Assembly: GCA_025558095.1 (NCBI GenBank)
Contig: JAIVFI010000024.1
Coordinates: 186,001 to 250,000, forward strand
Source of the DNA: Hyaloraphidium curvatum
Lineage: Eukaryota > Monoblepharomycota > Hyaloraphidiomycetes > Hyaloraphidiales > Hyaloraphidiaceae
Length of the DNA: 64,000 nt
Reading direction: 5' to 3'
A program made the translations under genes and the position numbers. The notes below the pieces were generated by a model, which saw only the letters and a list, made by a program, of their open reading frames with translations, did not search any database and had not been told where the DNA came from. This document shows, piece after piece, positions 63,910 to 64,000 of the stretch (position 1 is the stretch's first letter; the number at the start of each line of letters is the position of its first letter).

Positions 63910-64000
63910 CGGAATTGTTTTTCAACCACCAGGGGTAAGATCTTCCTTCTGGTTGACTTTGGGACCGATCCGACGGGAATTCGCCGAGGGATGGGGGTGG

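Noticed and set aside
1-64000. CRISPR arrays, rRNA genes, insertion sequences, viral genes
   Set aside because: None recognised on either strand; repeats present are limited to the tRNA-associated copies and the promoter duplication.

Overview
This is a gene-dense nuclear window from a GC-rich, intron-rich eukaryote. Nearly every spliced gene is broken by 44-66 nt introns with GTNNGN donors and, in many of them, a visible CTAAC/CTGAC branch site. Many gene pairs are divergent with only 37-261 bp between start codons, and there are no bacterial operons. The gene content is opisthokont: U1-C, RAD21, a RALGAPA-type GAP, RHEB, snapin, TCERG1, FYVE and F-box proteins. Fungal-type NTA1, an iron-containing redox enzyme, and a possible ciliary CFAP97-like gene make an early-diverging, flagellated (zoosporic) fungus my best guess. 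That assignment is inference, not proof.

Layout. 1-6.5 kb: tail of a large SUEL-lectin surface protein, U1-C, and a double HMG-box mitochondrial protein (all +). 6.6-15.8 kb: a minus-strand run of SDR, RAD21 kleisin, MFS transporter and BAHD-like acyltransferase. 15.8-22.2 kb: a 17-exon RALGAPA homologue. 22.2-31.5 kb: NTA1, an unknown protein, universal stress protein, mitochondrial bS16, rhomboid protease, RUS/DUF647 protein and a mitochondrial carrier. 31.6-36.9 kb: a tandem LEA-like pair, CFAP97-like, RHEB, snapin-like and a coiled-coil protein. 37.3-43.3 kb: an acidic orphan gene, lipase, GT4 glycosyltransferase, a Cys-rich orphan gene end and GDP-mannose 4,6-dehydratase. 43.3-47.6 kb: repeat-rich, with tRNA-Val(AAC), rearranged duplicates and a MYND protein. 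47.7-55.0 kb: Cys-rich secreted protein, F-box protein, the second acidic orphan gene, METTL21-like methyltransferase and TCERG1. 55.1-64.0 kb: leucyl aminopeptidase, iron-containing redox enzyme and FYVE coiled-coil protein, bracketed by a ~790 bp inverted repeat whose right copy abuts tRNA-Val(CAC).

Functional links: three genes touch RNA polymerase II or splicing (U1-C, TCERG1, RAD21 chromatin); RHEB, RALGAPA, snapin and FYVE belong to small-GTPase/endolysosomal biology; the HMG protein, bS16, carrier and possibly the RUS and LEA-like proteins are mitochondrial.

Most unusual content: (1) two intron-containing tRNA-Val genes sitting at the edges of duplicated segments, with nearby tRNA fragments two of which end at the anticodon stem; (2) a dispersed pair of unrecognised acidic two-exon genes that splice to identical length; (3) two probable GC-AG introns; (4) a tandem pair of LEA-like presequence-bearing genes.

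Exon coordinates were derived by hand from splice signals and frame continuity. They are models, not transcript-verified.
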